This document shows positions 44,623-53,292 of a DNA stretch of 64,000 bases, one piece after another; the first letter of the stretch is position 1; every line of letters begins with the position of its first letter. The notes beneath the pieces were generated by a model. That model had not been told where the DNA came from. It saw only the letters and a list, made by a program, of their open reading frames with translations, and made no database searches. The DNA is taken from assembly GCF_000350485.1 (NCBI RefSeq), contig NZ_AORV01000052.1, positions 20,152 through 84,151 on the forward strand. The letters are read 5' to 3'. The DNA comes from Ruminiclostridium cellobioparum subsp. termitidis CT1112. GTDB taxonomy: Bacteria; Bacillota; Clostridia; Acetivibrionales; DSM-1351. The translations under genes and the position numbers were made by a program.

Positions 44623-46341
44623 TCATGCCACCTCCTTATAAGTTTGCGAATCGACAATCTGCCTGTAAACAGGATTGCTTTCTTTCAACTCATCATGTGT
44701 GCCAAGTCCCGCCAGTACGCCGTTGTCCAGCACAGCGATCAGGTCGGCGCCTTGCACGGTGGAAATACGCTGCGCCACAATAACGGTAATCGCATCCTTC
44801 ACTTTTTCCCTCATGGCAGAGCGCACAGCCGCATCCGTCTTGAAATCCAGGGCGGAAAAAGAATCGTCAAAAATGTAGACATTTGCATTTTTTAGAAGCG
44901 CTCGCGCAATACAAAGTCTCTGTTTTTGCCCTCCTGAAAAATTGCCGCCCGCTTTTTCCACCATGCTGTCCAGCCCTTTGTCAAGCATTTTTACAAATTC
45001 CGTGGCCTGTGCCAGATCAAGCGCCTCCCAGATTTCATCGTCGGTGGCATCCGGCTTGCCGATCTGCATATTGGAGCGGATGGTACCAAAGAAGAGCGTG
45101 GAAGTCTGCGGTGCAAAGCTGACCTTATCATGCAGCGTCTTTTGTGGTATTTCACGTACATCGGCTCCGCAAAGACGCACTTGCCCGCTTTCTATATCGT
45201 AAAGACGCAAAATGAGATTGACAAGCGAGGTCTTGCCATCGCCGGTAGAACCAATCAGGGCCAGTGTCTGTCCGCCGTACACCGTAAAGCTGATATCGGA
45301 CAAGGTTTTCTTTTCGGCTCCGAAATATCGGAAATCCACATTCTCAAAGGTGAGGGATTTTTCATCGGTTACGGTCTCATGTGCATTTTTGCCGTCTTCA
45401 ATGGAAAGCGGCATATACAGCACCTCATTAATGCGTTTTGCCGAGGTCTGACCGCGCGGTACGGCTAAAATCACCTGTGTCAGCATGGCAAACGCCATCA
45501 GAATCTGTGCGCCGTAATTGATAGCGCCGATAATAGCGCCAACTTCTATCGTTCCCTTTGCGATACCGTGGCCGCCAACCCACACAATCAAAAGCGTGGT
45601 CAGACTGATCAGCATGGTGAGAACCGGAATAAAAAAGCTCATAATGGTACCGGCTGTAATTGAAGCACGGGTGTATTCGCGGTTGACTTCAAGATATTTG
45701 TTATATTCCTGCTCTTCCTTATCAAAAGCACGAATCACCTTTACTCCTGTAAGCCCCTCTTTGAAATAGAGGTTCAGTTTGTCAAGCAACTGCTGCATTT
45801 TTGCATAAAGGGGACTTGCAAATCTGTTAATGATAAAATAGGCAATCGCAAGGAACGGAATCATACATACGAAAATCAGTGCTAAAGATGGGGAAAGCAG
45901 GACAGTCATCAAAATTCCGCCAACCATTTGTATGGGTGCGAGAATCAAAAATTTAAGTCCCATTTCAATCAGTGTCTGCACCTGTGTTACATCATTTGTA
46001 TTGCGGGTTATCAGAGACGACGCGCCAAATTTGTCAAATTCGTTTCTAGCAAATTTCAGCGCTTTGCGGTAAACATCCGAGCGAAGTTCTTCCCCCAACT
46101 TATAGGATATTCTTGAAAAAAGCAGGGTGTTGAAAATGGCGCCGAAAAGGCTGAGAACAGATAAGCCTATCATCAACGTGCCCTGCGACCAGATATAGGC
46201 CGTGTCGCCTTTGACAACGCCGTTGTTGATGATATGCGCCGTCACATAGGGCTGATAAAGCGAGCAACCGATTTGAACCAGAAGGAATGCAATGGCTGCA
46301 AGCGTTTGGGCAGGCGGCAGACGTTTAATTATTTTAAACAT
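44623..46341 (-). CDS. ABC exporter half-transporter, subunit A
   Basis: Half-transporter of 572 aa, partner of the gene at 42810-44621. The ATPase domain has Walker A IGSTGDGKTSL, signature FSGGQKQRL, Walker B VYIFDDSFSALD and, where the switch histidine is expected, VAQRIS. The Asp after Walker B (DD-S instead of DE-A) and Gln in place of His mark the degenerate ATPase site usual for one partner of a heterodimeric exporter. The ATG at 46341 follows GGAGG by 7 nt. The MarR gene ends about 125 bp upstream. Confidence 0.95.
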   Translation of the reverse strand: MFKIIKRLPPAQTLAAIAFLLVQIGCSLYQPYVTAHIINNGVVKGDTAYIWSQGTLMIGLSVLSLFGAIFNTLLFSRISYKLGEELRSDVYRKALKFARNEFDKFGASSLITRNTNDVTQVQTLIEMGLKFLILAPIQMVGGILMTVLLSPSLALIFVCMIPFLAIAYFIINRFASPLYAKMQQLLDKLNLYFKEGLTGVKVIRAFDKEEQEYNKYLEVNREYTRASITAGTIMSFFIPVLTMLISLTTLLIVWVGGHGIAKGTIEVGAIIGAINYGAQILMAFAMLTQVILAVPRGQTSAKRINEVLYMPLSIEDGKNAHETVTDEKSLTFENVDFRYFGAEKKTLSDISFTVYGGQTLALIGSTGDGKTSLVNLILRLYDIESGQVRLCGADVREIPQKTLHDKVSFAPQTSTLFFGTIRSNMQIGKPDATDDEIWEALDLAQATEFVKMLDKGLDSMVEKAGGNFSGGQKQRLCIARALLKNANVYIFDDSFSALDFKTDAAVRSAMREKVKDAITVIVAQRISTVQGADLIAVLDNGVLAGLGTHDELKESNPVYRQIVDSQTYKEVA

Positions 46342-46465
46342 GAAAAAACCTCCGTTTCTGATTGTTTTGTATTGGTTCATGGTAAAATTGGCGCAAAAAA
46401 GAAAGGGTACTGCCGTTTGGCTTTTTTTACAGCAGCACCACTTTAATTCTGCTAATGGTATTTAG

Positions 46466-47095
46466 TTATTCATCGTCTGAATCGTCAGGACTAAGATCGT
46501 CCCCATGACCTTTCGGCGGGGCTGGCGGTGGAGGGATTCTCTGTTTATTGCCGAAAAACATCATTCCCGGCATCCAACCGCCACTTTCTCTTAAATGCTG
46601 CATCATCTCCGGCATCGAGCCACGTGGGCCCCAGGCATCGGGAAAATCGATTTCGCCGCCCATCTGTTTTTCAAGTTGGGTGATAATCCGGGCTAAATAT
46701 TCACTCAGGTTTTTACGTTCCTCTTCGTTCAAACAGTCGAAGATCTGGCCGGAATCCTGTTTGCCTTGCTCAGCTTGATTGGCCGCCTCTTCGCCCTCTT
46801 TTGTGAGCCTGATGTCCATGACACGGCGATCTGTTTCCGACTGCGTACGGGTTATGAACCCGGCTTTTTCCAGTTTGGTCAACAGCTCGCTTAAAGACTG
46901 GTTCCGCATATCCAGAAGATAAGACATGTCTTTCTGGCTGATTTCCGGCTGCATTTTAAGCAGCGCTAAAATCCGTCCCTGGCCACGGTGCGGGTCTGCA
47001 AACGGCCCCTGTTCTTTCCTGCTGTGGTGCTGATATCTATGAAGAAGCATCATCGCACGAGAGAATTGCTCCATTAAATTCGTATTGTTTTCCAT
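46466..47095 (-). CDS. MarR family transcriptional regulator
   Basis: A 209-aa regulator. The winged helix has ISQKDMSYLLDMRNQSLSEL and a wing of TRTQSETDRRVMDIRLT. A long C-terminal extension is Met/Gly/Pro-rich (GGWMPGMMFFGNK, PPPPAPPKGHG) and ends in an acidic tail; similar tails occur in some MarR proteins beside ABC exporters. GGAGG lies 8 nt before the ATG. It is the first gene before the heterodimeric exporter, and its promoter carries repeated operator-like palindromes, so it most likely represses itself and the exporter. Confidence 0.93.
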   Translation of the reverse strand: MENNTNLMEQFSRAMMLLHRYQHHSRKEQGPFADPHRGQGRILALLKMQPEISQKDMSYLLDMRNQSLSELLTKLEKAGFITRTQSETDRRVMDIRLTKEGEEAANQAEQGKQDSGQIFDCLNEEERKNLSEYLARIITQLEKQMGGEIDFPDAWGPRGSMPEMMQHLRESGGWMPGMMFFGNKQRIPPPPAPPKGHGDDLSPDDSDDE

Positions 47096-47120
47096 GATTA
47101 AATCCTCCGTTAACTTTTCG

Positions 47121-47210
47121 TTCGGTACCTGACTTTCCAGTACCTGATAATAATATATCAGGTACCGAACTATTCGTCAATACATTTTCAAAAAAATATT
47201 CAGGTGCCTG
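47121..47210 (-). promoter_or_regulatory. marR promoter with operator repeats
   Basis: On the minus strand, TTGACG (47175-47180) and TATATT (47152-47157) are 17 bp apart. Copies of a GGTACCTGA-type word cover this promoter: TTCGGTACCTGA at 47121-47132 and its exact inverse within 47156-47169, CAGTACCTGATA at 47139-47150, and CAGGTGCCTG at 47201-47210. They overlap the spacer, the -10 and the start region, which fits repression by the MarR protein. Confidence 0.82.
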
Positions 47211-47242
47211 ACAAAAATAGAGAAGATTGATAGGAGCCGCTG

Positions 47243-47389
47243 ATGACGGCAAGCAGTCAAGATAGCCCTGTTAGAGTTATTGATGCATTTATCGGTGGAA
47301 TTGACCTTGATGAAGCGGGTTTTAAAAGAGCTGCACTTAATATTGCCGGCAGACCTCCACACGATCCTCAAGCTCTTCTTAAACCCTGA
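47243..47389 (+). pseudogene. IS1182-family transposase N-terminal remnant
   Basis: A 48-aa frame with a TAGGAG site and ATG. It reads RVIDAFIGGIDLDEAGF and then AGRPPHDPQALLK, which match the N-terminal part of IS1182-type transposases (IDAFVDxLDLEELGF, then TGRPPYDPxxLLK). It stops at 47389 and nothing transposase-like follows in any frame that I can trace. No terminal repeats are seen. It is probably a dead insertion-sequence fragment between the two export loci. Confidence 0.72.
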
Positions 47390-47489
47390 AGGATGTATTC
47401 AGGCAGGAAAACATGAAAACATAAGATGTGAGCTTACTTCGATCCCTGGAAATATTCCGTTAAATCCAGTGCTATTTTCTTGTTAAAGC

Positions 47490-47522
47490 ACCTAAAAGCC
47501 TGATAAAATCAGGCTTTTAGGT
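47490..47522. terminator. Strong hairpin downstream of the third ABC exporter gene
   Basis: Perfect 15-bp inverted repeat (ACCTAAAAGCCTGAT / ATCAGGCTTTTAGGT) with a 3-nt loop, about 100 bp past the stop of the gene at 47618-49369. It ends the transcript on that side and insulates the IS remnant. Confidence 0.75.
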
Positions 47523-47617
47523 CAAATTGCGGAAAGTTAGGTTAAAAAGATGTAAAGCTTTTTTAAAAAAATTCTTATATGCGAAAATGCAAAAGAGTGA
47601 TTTTATAGTGAATGATT

Positions 47618-49369
47618 TTATAGGTCTTGTGTATTGTAGAGCTTTGCATATACGCTGTCCAGCGCGTACAACTGTTCATGCGTACCTTGTTCTGCAATCC
47701 CTTCCTTTGTTAGAACCACTATACGGTCAGCACTTCTCACCGTACTCAGCCTATGTGCAATGATAAACAGCGTGCGCCCTTTCGCCAATGTTCTCAGGCT
47801 ATCCATAACGGCTTTTTCACTATTATAATCCAAGGCGCTGGTCGCCTCATCAAAAATAAGAACGGGAGGATTCTTCAAAAAAACCCGAGCTATACTGATA
47901 CGTTGCTGCTGTCCGCCTGAGAGTTTTACACCGCGCTGTCCAATGTCGGTGTCATATCCGTTCGGCAGTTCCATAACAAACTCATGCGCGTTTGCCTTTT
48001 TCGCAGCTTCAACGGCTTCATCGGCGGTAGCGCCGGGTCTGCCATATAAAATGTTTTCCATAACCGTGCCCCCAAACAGGAATGTTTCCTGCCGAACGAC
48101 GCCGATTTGTTGCCGGAGCGGACATAATGCCGCGTCCCGGACATTTATTCCGTCAATGAGGATTTCACCTTCAATGACGTCATAAAACCTGGGAATAAGC
48201 GAACACAAGGTCGATTTTCCGATACCGGAACTCCCCACAATAGCAACAGTTTCACCCGCTTGGACATCAAGACTGACATTTCTCAACACATAATCCTGTT
48301 CCTCGTTGTATCGGAAGGTTACATTGCGAAACTCCACATGTCCTCGTGTAATTTGTATTTCTAAAGCGTTTTCGGCATCACGTATTTCAGGAATCGTATC
48401 CATAATCTCCCGGAAACGCCGATAGCCGGATAATCCATCCTGATATTGCTGTACCATAAATGCAAGCTTTGGGACGGGCGACGTAAGATAGGCGGCATAC
48501 AAGATGAATACCAGAAGATCGGGCACATCCAGTGCAGCGCCGGCAATCCAAATTCCGCCAACTACAATAATCGCTACCGTAATAAGCTGCGTGAAAAATT
48601 TTTCTATTACCGTAAAATGCAGTGCCTCGTTCTTATATATATTTGCACGGCTTTGATAAAAATAGCTGTTCTCCGCGGAGAACTTTTTAATTTCAAGTTC
48701 TTCGTTAGCAAAGCTTTTGACTACTCGGATACCAGATAAATTTTCTTCTGCCTGCATGTTAACATCGGCGATACGACTGCGACTCCTTGCATAGGCTTTT
48801 TGGAGCCTATGATAAAAAACAAACGAATATATAGCCATAAAGGGTAAAAACAGACAGATAACCAATGTTAATTTTAAATTGATGTGGAGCAGAATAACAA
48901 GTGAGCCGATAAATTGTGTACCGTAAATGACGAGATTCTCCGGCCCGTGATGATACAACTCCGCTAAGTTCAAAAGGTCATTTGTCAAACGCGACATCAG
49001 TTGACCCGTTTTTTGGCTGTCGTAAAAACCAAATGAGAGCTTTTGCAAATGCTCAAACAGTTCCATGCGCATATCACGCTCAATTTTTGCGCCCATATCA
49101 TGGCCCTTGTAGTCAAAAAACATTGCAAAGCCGGTCTGAACCACGATTATGGCCAACATCAGGGCACCCATTTGTAAAATAGTAGCTAAAATGTTTTCTG
49201 TACCGTTTTCCAAAACGTCTTTTGTGATGTATCTTACACAGACTGGTAAAATAAGCGCAAGAGCTGCAATAAAAATGCTGGAAAAGAGATCCGCAATCAG
49301 CAATCCTTTATATGGCGCATAATACGATAGAAATTTACGTATCCTTTGAGTTTTTTTGCTTAATGTCAT
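47618..49369 (-). CDS. ABC exporter half-transporter (homodimer type)
   Basis: Fused membrane-ATPase half-transporter of 583 aa. Walker A is VGSSGIGKSTL, signature KLSGGQQQRI, Walker B VLIFDEATSALD and switch His IIAHRLS, all canonical, so unlike the pair at 42810-46341 it can work as a homodimer. The ATG at 49369 follows GGAGG by 5 nt; an ATG four codons upstream overlaps that site. It has no regulator of its own nearby. The Tn7-like element begins about 460 bp upstream of it. Confidence 0.95.
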   Translation of the reverse strand: MTLSKKTQRIRKFLSYYAPYKGLLIADLFSSIFIAALALILPVCVRYITKDVLENGTENILATILQMGALMLAIIVVQTGFAMFFDYKGHDMGAKIERDMRMELFEHLQKLSFGFYDSQKTGQLMSRLTNDLLNLAELYHHGPENLVIYGTQFIGSLVILLHINLKLTLVICLFLPFMAIYSFVFYHRLQKAYARSRSRIADVNMQAEENLSGIRVVKSFANEELEIKKFSAENSYFYQSRANIYKNEALHFTVIEKFFTQLITVAIIVVGGIWIAGAALDVPDLLVFILYAAYLTSPVPKLAFMVQQYQDGLSGYRRFREIMDTIPEIRDAENALEIQITRGHVEFRNVTFRYNEEQDYVLRNVSLDVQAGETVAIVGSSGIGKSTLCSLIPRFYDVIEGEILIDGINVRDAALCPLRQQIGVVRQETFLFGGTVMENILYGRPGATADEAVEAAKKANAHEFVMELPNGYDTDIGQRGVKLSGGQQQRISIARVFLKNPPVLIFDEATSALDYNSEKAVMDSLRTLAKGRTLFIIAHRLSTVRSADRIVVLTKEGIAEQGTHEQLYALDSVYAKLYNTQDL

Positions 49370-49830
49370 GCAATCCTCCATATTAGGAGGGCTAAAGTAT
49401 AGTCACCCTCCTTGATTCGTTTCCGGTAACTATAACTATGTTTTTCATGTTTTTACACCCTTTCTCTCTATAAATTATTACAGCAAATTATTACATCGCA
49501 GGTTTCTTTGCGGCATAACCAATATAAATCATATGAACTGTAATTAATAAATATTTTATGGCTGATCGTGTGAGAAAGCAATCTACAGAACGGTTATAAT
49601 CATTTTCTACCACATCTGCATTTCACAAACCAGTATGCAGCATATAAGCAATATAATCCATAGTATTTTACTACATAAGTTAAAAGGGCAATAAATATCA
49701 TAGGAACAAAGAAATTAATAGAAGCAATGCAGGGATAAAAAAGAGGAAACTCTTTTTTATTGAAAAATTATAATGAAAAAAGCCCGCAAACGCACTAAAA
49801 TTTTATGTATAAAACGCTGAAAAGCCTGAT
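49370..49830. other. Gene-free AT-rich stretch before the transposon end
   Basis: I see no gene or RNA here. A GGAGGG/CCCTCC hairpin lies at about 49385-49411, and a short hairpin (AAAAAAGAG/CTCTTTTTT) at about 49738-49760. The last five bases, CTGAT at 49826-49830, are the candidate target-site duplication for the element that starts at 49831. Confidence 0.5.
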
Positions 49831-49972
49831 TGTGGCAATGCTTATATCTTTTCCTCCAGAGGAACCATATCTTTTCCAAAAAAGACCCCTTTTCGGGGTC
49901 TTTTGGATTAAATTTTATTGTCCATGGAAGCATAACTTTTCCTATAGTCCAAAAAGGAAGCATAACTTTTCT
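49831..49972 (+). repeat. Candidate left terminus with four 17-bp repeats
   Basis: The terminus begins TGTGGCAATG (Tn7-type elements begin TGT). Four repeats in one orientation follow at 49838-49854, 49861-49877, 49926-49942 and 49956-49972, consensus GGAAnCATAnCTTTTCC. The third and fourth differ only at the last base. Such arrays are the binding sites of the TnsB transposase. Starts are spaced 23, 65 and 30 bp, with a terminator hairpin between the second and third. Confidence 0.78.
49880..49904. terminator. Terminator hairpin inside the left end
   Basis: Perfect inverted repeat AAAAGACCCC / GGGGTCTTTT with a 5-nt loop and flanking A and T runs. It works in both directions and would stop transcription into or out of the element. 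A diverged copy stands at the same place in the second array (53310-53338). Confidence 0.85.
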
Positions 49973-50346
49973 TTGTGCCAGAGAATAAATAAGTTATTTT
50001 GTCAGCAATTGAAGTATAAATGAGCATATTATTTTACTCCCACGATAAAGTACTCATTTTATCTACTACTTTCAATACTCACATTATCTTTCAACTATTC
50101 ACTATACGTGGAACATTATATGGGAAGTTAGTATTTATCATATCCATGATATTGAGCAGTAACCACGCTTAAACTCTGCGAAGGACTGCGGTACTTTAGT
50201 CGCAAAAAACCTTTCAAAAGCCATTCACTTACACAATTCAACTATTAACAAAACTATTTTTCTTGGTGAGAAATGTATTGTTTACTGTATCGTGGCAGAC
50301 CAGTGCTTTAGAGCCAGATGCTGAGCCTCAAATTGAATTCTAATAT
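49973..50346. other. Gene-free stretch inside the element's left end
   Basis: No gene, RNA or terminator was recognised between the last end repeat and the HEPN gene stop. Loosely repeated TACTCA..TTATCT words occur at about 50050-50110. A single possible fifth end-site relative (ATAAATAAGTTATTTTG, 49985-50001) is too weak to claim. Confidence 0.4.
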
Positions 50347-50943
50347 TTAAACAGATATTCTTTTCACTAGCACTTCAAACTGTTCTATACCTTGAAGTAT
50401 ATAATTAAGAGTCTGAATCTCAGTTCCTAAATCAATTGGTTGCTGAGTTCTTGCTGAAGTATGAGCAGTATTCCCACGTCCAGCTCCATAAGAGTCAATA
50501 GTTGAAAGCCAAGTCGAATCAAACTCATCTTTATCAATTCCTAAAGGAACAAAAAGCTTTATAAGGTTTTCTTCCTTTATTCCATGGTTAGATTTTATTC
50601 GTTGCTCTTCAAAGCTCCTTATTACTTGATTTATTTTCGTATTAAGTGGAATGTTCTTTTCTATTCTTTCAAAGTTTGCGAACAAAGCAGCTACTGTTAT
50701 ATTCACTTTTTTTTGTCTATCCCATCGTTTTTTTGCTTGGATAAGTAAATATCTTGCAACGTCTTCAAAATAGGCTTCGATCTCGGCATGACATAAAACC
50801 CTAAATCCCCTCGCTAAATCCATTTGCCTTAAGGTAAAATCAGGTATATTCTTAGTCTTAAAACTCTTTATAAAATGTTTCTCTAGTTCATTTATTCTTT
50901 TTATTAAATCTCTATATTGTTTTGATTTTTTATCTGTAGCCAT
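50347..50943 (-). CDS. HEPN-domain protein, putative ribonuclease
   Basis: A 198-aa helical protein resembling the MAE_28990/MAE_18760-type HEPN family. The R-x4-H motif RGNTAH (R156, H161) is the usual HEPN RNase active site; an earlier helix, LARGFRVLCHAEIEAYFEDVA, is family-like. The ATG at 50943 is used since GAGG lies 6 nt before it; an ATG two codons upstream has no spacing. It starts 9 bp after the DUF262 stop, so the two form an operon. HEPN proteins paired with DUF262 partners are found among candidate phage-defence genes; a toxin-like RNA cleavage role is inferred. Confidence 0.78.
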   Translation of the reverse strand: MATDKKSKQYRDLIKRINELEKHFIKSFKTKNIPDFTLRQMDLARGFRVLCHAEIEAYFEDVARYLLIQAKKRWDRQKKVNITVAALFANFERIEKNIPLNTKINQVIRSFEEQRIKSNHGIKEENLIKLFVPLGIDKDEFDSTWLSTIDSYGAGRGNTAHTSARTQQPIDLGTEIQTLNYILQGIEQFEVLVKRISV

Positions 50944-50952
50944 GACCATCCT

Positions 50953-52161
50953 CTACTCAACTATTTCTATTCTTCCGTCATGTAATTGAAATCTAGGTAT
51001 TGTAACATCATCAAAAAGTTCTTTTATTATCCTATAAATGCAATCAAAGCGATATACTGTTTTCCCAATATCTTTAGTTGTAGAACTAATTGAATCAATG
51101 AACTGACTATCTGTATCGTTTAGGCATTCAAATTTTTGTAAAAATAAATCCTTTCTTTGAATTACTAAATCTCTTATTTCCGAAAAAGCAAAATAATACG
51201 TGAATACTTCATATAGAGCACGATTAAACCTTGAACTATACTTATTTGTTTTCCAACGGCTAAAGGCATCTTTTTCTCCAAAGATCTCCATTGTAAATTG
51301 AATAGCTTTCTCTAGATTTCCAAAACCCATTTCTATTTCTAATTTTTTATTTATCCATCTACTATTTAACAATTTACATGTATCATCTAAAAATTCTTTT
51401 AAGTTACCTCTATAATTTGTTATATTATATTTTATTGCATAGAATCTTAATGCCAGCTCTATATCTCGCATTCTCGGATCGGCGTTCTCATTTCTTAAGA
51501 TTTTCCTAAACATATTACTATTACCTGTAGCTTCATCTAAGAAATCAAGAAACATTCCAGGATGTAAAGCTTGTCGTAATTCTTGTGGTGAAAGCTTTTT
51601 ACTTCCAGTATTCAATCTTAAAAATACAGAATACAGAAATTTTTCATTAGGCCAATTTTTTATAACAACAGTTCTAATTGTTTGATTTTCATATTGAGTT
51701 CTAAATTGACTATATTCAATGCTACTTTCAATATCACTAAAGGTCTTGCCATTTAACGACTTTAAGAATTGCATATCTTTTAAAATTAAAGTGTTAAATA
51801 AATGTTCATCTTGTTTAGAACTAAATTGTCTTAAACTCAATAACCGTTGTTTTCCATCAATAACAATGTATTTATTCTTTTCATCTTTTCGTTCAGCCAA
51901 TATTATTGGGGGAACAGGGAGTCCTAAAATAAGCGATTCGATCAACCTGCTTTTATCATGGTCATCCCATGCATCTCTTCTCTGAAATTTAGGATTTAAG
52001 TCTATATTGCCTTTTCTTAATTGAGATACTATTGTTTCGGTTGTCCAATCAGTGCCCCATATAACTGCCTGATTAAATACATCTAAATTTTCGATGAGTA
52101 AGTCTTCCTCATTTTCCTCACCATATATTTCAAATTCCTCATCATAACCTTGACGTACCAT
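50953..52161 (-). CDS. DUF262 domain protein (ParB/Srx-like fold)
   Basis: A 402-aa protein of the DUF262 family, which includes the GmrS half of the GmrSD restriction enzyme and BrxU. The core begins GNIDLNPKFQRRDAWD, continues SRLIESLILGLPVPPIIL and reaches the diagnostic IDGKQR (residues 101-106, usually DGQQR), a nucleotide-binding motif linked to NTP hydrolysis. The C-terminal 200 residues are helical with no HNH motif, so it lacks the GmrD-type nuclease. That nuclease role could be supplied by the HEPN partner. GAGGTG precedes the ATG by 6 nt. Confidence 0.87.
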   Translation of the reverse strand: MVRQGYDEEFEIYGEENEEDLLIENLDVFNQAVIWGTDWTTETIVSQLRKGNIDLNPKFQRRDAWDDHDKSRLIESLILGLPVPPIILAERKDEKNKYIVIDGKQRLLSLRQFSSKQDEHLFNTLILKDMQFLKSLNGKTFSDIESSIEYSQFRTQYENQTIRTVVIKNWPNEKFLYSVFLRLNTGSKKLSPQELRQALHPGMFLDFLDEATGNSNMFRKILRNENADPRMRDIELALRFYAIKYNITNYRGNLKEFLDDTCKLLNSRWINKKLEIEMGFGNLEKAIQFTMEIFGEKDAFSRWKTNKYSSRFNRALYEVFTYYFAFSEIRDLVIQRKDLFLQKFECLNDTDSQFIDSISSTTKDIGKTVYRFDCIYRIIKELFDDVTIPRFQLHDGRIEIVE

Positions 52162-52386
52162 AAGTCACACCTCAAAAAAATTAATTGTTTTAGCAAATTA
52201 TATCATATATGTAAACGTTTTAGAAATAAATGTTGACTTCTTAATCTTTCTACTGAAATCAGTATTAAATTAGAATTGCAATCTTAAAATTTTACAAAAC
52301 ACTCACGTTACTACTTCATAGAACTTCGCAATTTTAGCCTTATCAGATGTTTGCTTTGAAAAATTAAGTCAAAAAGAATATATCCC

Positions 52387-52980
52387 TTATTTCACACCAT
52401 ATTTTTCGTTTGCTACAACTTCAATTTCTTTCAAGATAGAGATTGCTTCATACCATGTAAACTCTTTTTGTGCTTCTTCTCCGAAAACGATATAAGAGAT
52501 AACGTCATACATAATTTTTTCATTCCAAACCTTATCCCAATGGTCGCAAATATCTTCTCCAAAGTTACCAAGACACGCATTAAAAGATCTATAATTTGGG
52601 TCACATTCTTTTAATTTGGATTCTGCCTGACTAAACATTTCTTTTACAAAGTCGTTTCGATTATCCTCTTGTGTTACCGACCACGGGGTACAAGTGAAGT
52701 GCAAAAGAATGCTTTTTAGAATATTACAGTTTTCAACGGGGTATTTACCTAGCCATGTAACACCCCGAGATATGCTTTGCTTTATCGTCCATTGGTCGAG
52801 CTCCCCAGCTTCCTCCTGCTGTAGGATAAAACTAGCCTCTACCTGTAAAGTCTTTGCTGCTGGCAAAAACCAGCAATAAATAGCATTGTTGAATAACTTT
52901 CCGATCTTTACACCCGATTTTCGTGCATATTCGTTAATAAGCATATCAACACCTTTTTCGCTATCAAAAATACGTTTCAT
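52387..52980 (-). CDS. Protein of unknown function
   Basis: A 197-aa protein that I do not recognise. It is mainly helical, rich in Trp and Cys, without signal peptide, membrane segment or nucleotide motif. It begins MKRIFDSEKGVDMLINEYARKS-like with a charged N-terminus and has paired segments such as CNILKSILLHFTC and ICDHWDKVWNEKIMYDVISY. The ATG at 52980 has GGAGG 7 nt upstream; another ATG two codons earlier touches the site. It has its own promoter (53029-53056), so it is a separate unit from the DUF262-HEPN operon. It lies in the element as probable cargo. Confidence 0.7.
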   Translation of the reverse strand: MKRIFDSEKGVDMLINEYARKSGVKIGKLFNNAIYCWFLPAAKTLQVEASFILQQEEAGELDQWTIKQSISRGVTWLGKYPVENCNILKSILLHFTCTPWSVTQEDNRNDFVKEMFSQAESKLKECDPNYRSFNACLGNFGEDICDHWDKVWNEKIMYDVISYIVFGEEAQKEFTWYEAISILKEIEVVANEKYGVK

Positions 52981-53028
52981 GACCATACCTCCTTTTATAT
53001 TCTTATATAATTATATATAATTAAAAAT

Positions 53029-53056
53029 ATTATACCATAAAAATATGGCAATGCAA
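53029..53056 (-). promoter_or_regulatory. Promoter of the unknown cargo gene
   Basis: On the minus strand, TTGCAT (53051-53056) and TATAAT (53029-53034) are 16 bp apart. It lies about 50 bp before the start codon at 52980. The rest of 52981-53292 contains a hairpin (53243-53270) and no gene. Confidence 0.65.
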
Positions 53057-53242
53057 TAATTTGTATAATGATCGGGGGGGAATTATTGAAAATTACACAA
53101 GAACCAGTGATAGTATAAATTCTGTACCTCTCTCTTGTGGGGGTGGGTTTTAAATAGCCCCTTCAATTCCCATGGCAAGGTTATTGGAGACCACGAATTT
53201 CTATATCAGTCTCAATGTGTTAAGCTAATGCGAAACCCAAAG

Positions 53243-53270
53243 CCGTCTTGAACCACTTGGATCAAGACGG
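53243..53270. repeat. Long hairpin next to the second end array
   Basis: Perfect 9-bp inverted repeat CCGTCTTGA / TCAAGACGG with an inner CCA/TGG pairing, making a nearly complete 28-nt palindrome. No U run follows. It lies about 22 bp outside the second array at 53293 and could be a terminator or part of an old insertion junction. Confidence 0.6.
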
Positions 53271-53292
53271 TTCAGTATAAAATAAAAACCAC

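Noticed and set aside
47243..47470. Complete insertion sequence between the two export loci
   Set aside because: Only the transposase N-terminus is recognisable; no DDE core, no inverted repeats and no target duplication were found.
49985..50001. Fifth end repeat at the left terminus
   Set aside because: ATAAATAAGTTATTTTG shares only a loose A/T pattern with the 17-bp consensus and lacks the GGAA and TTCC ends.
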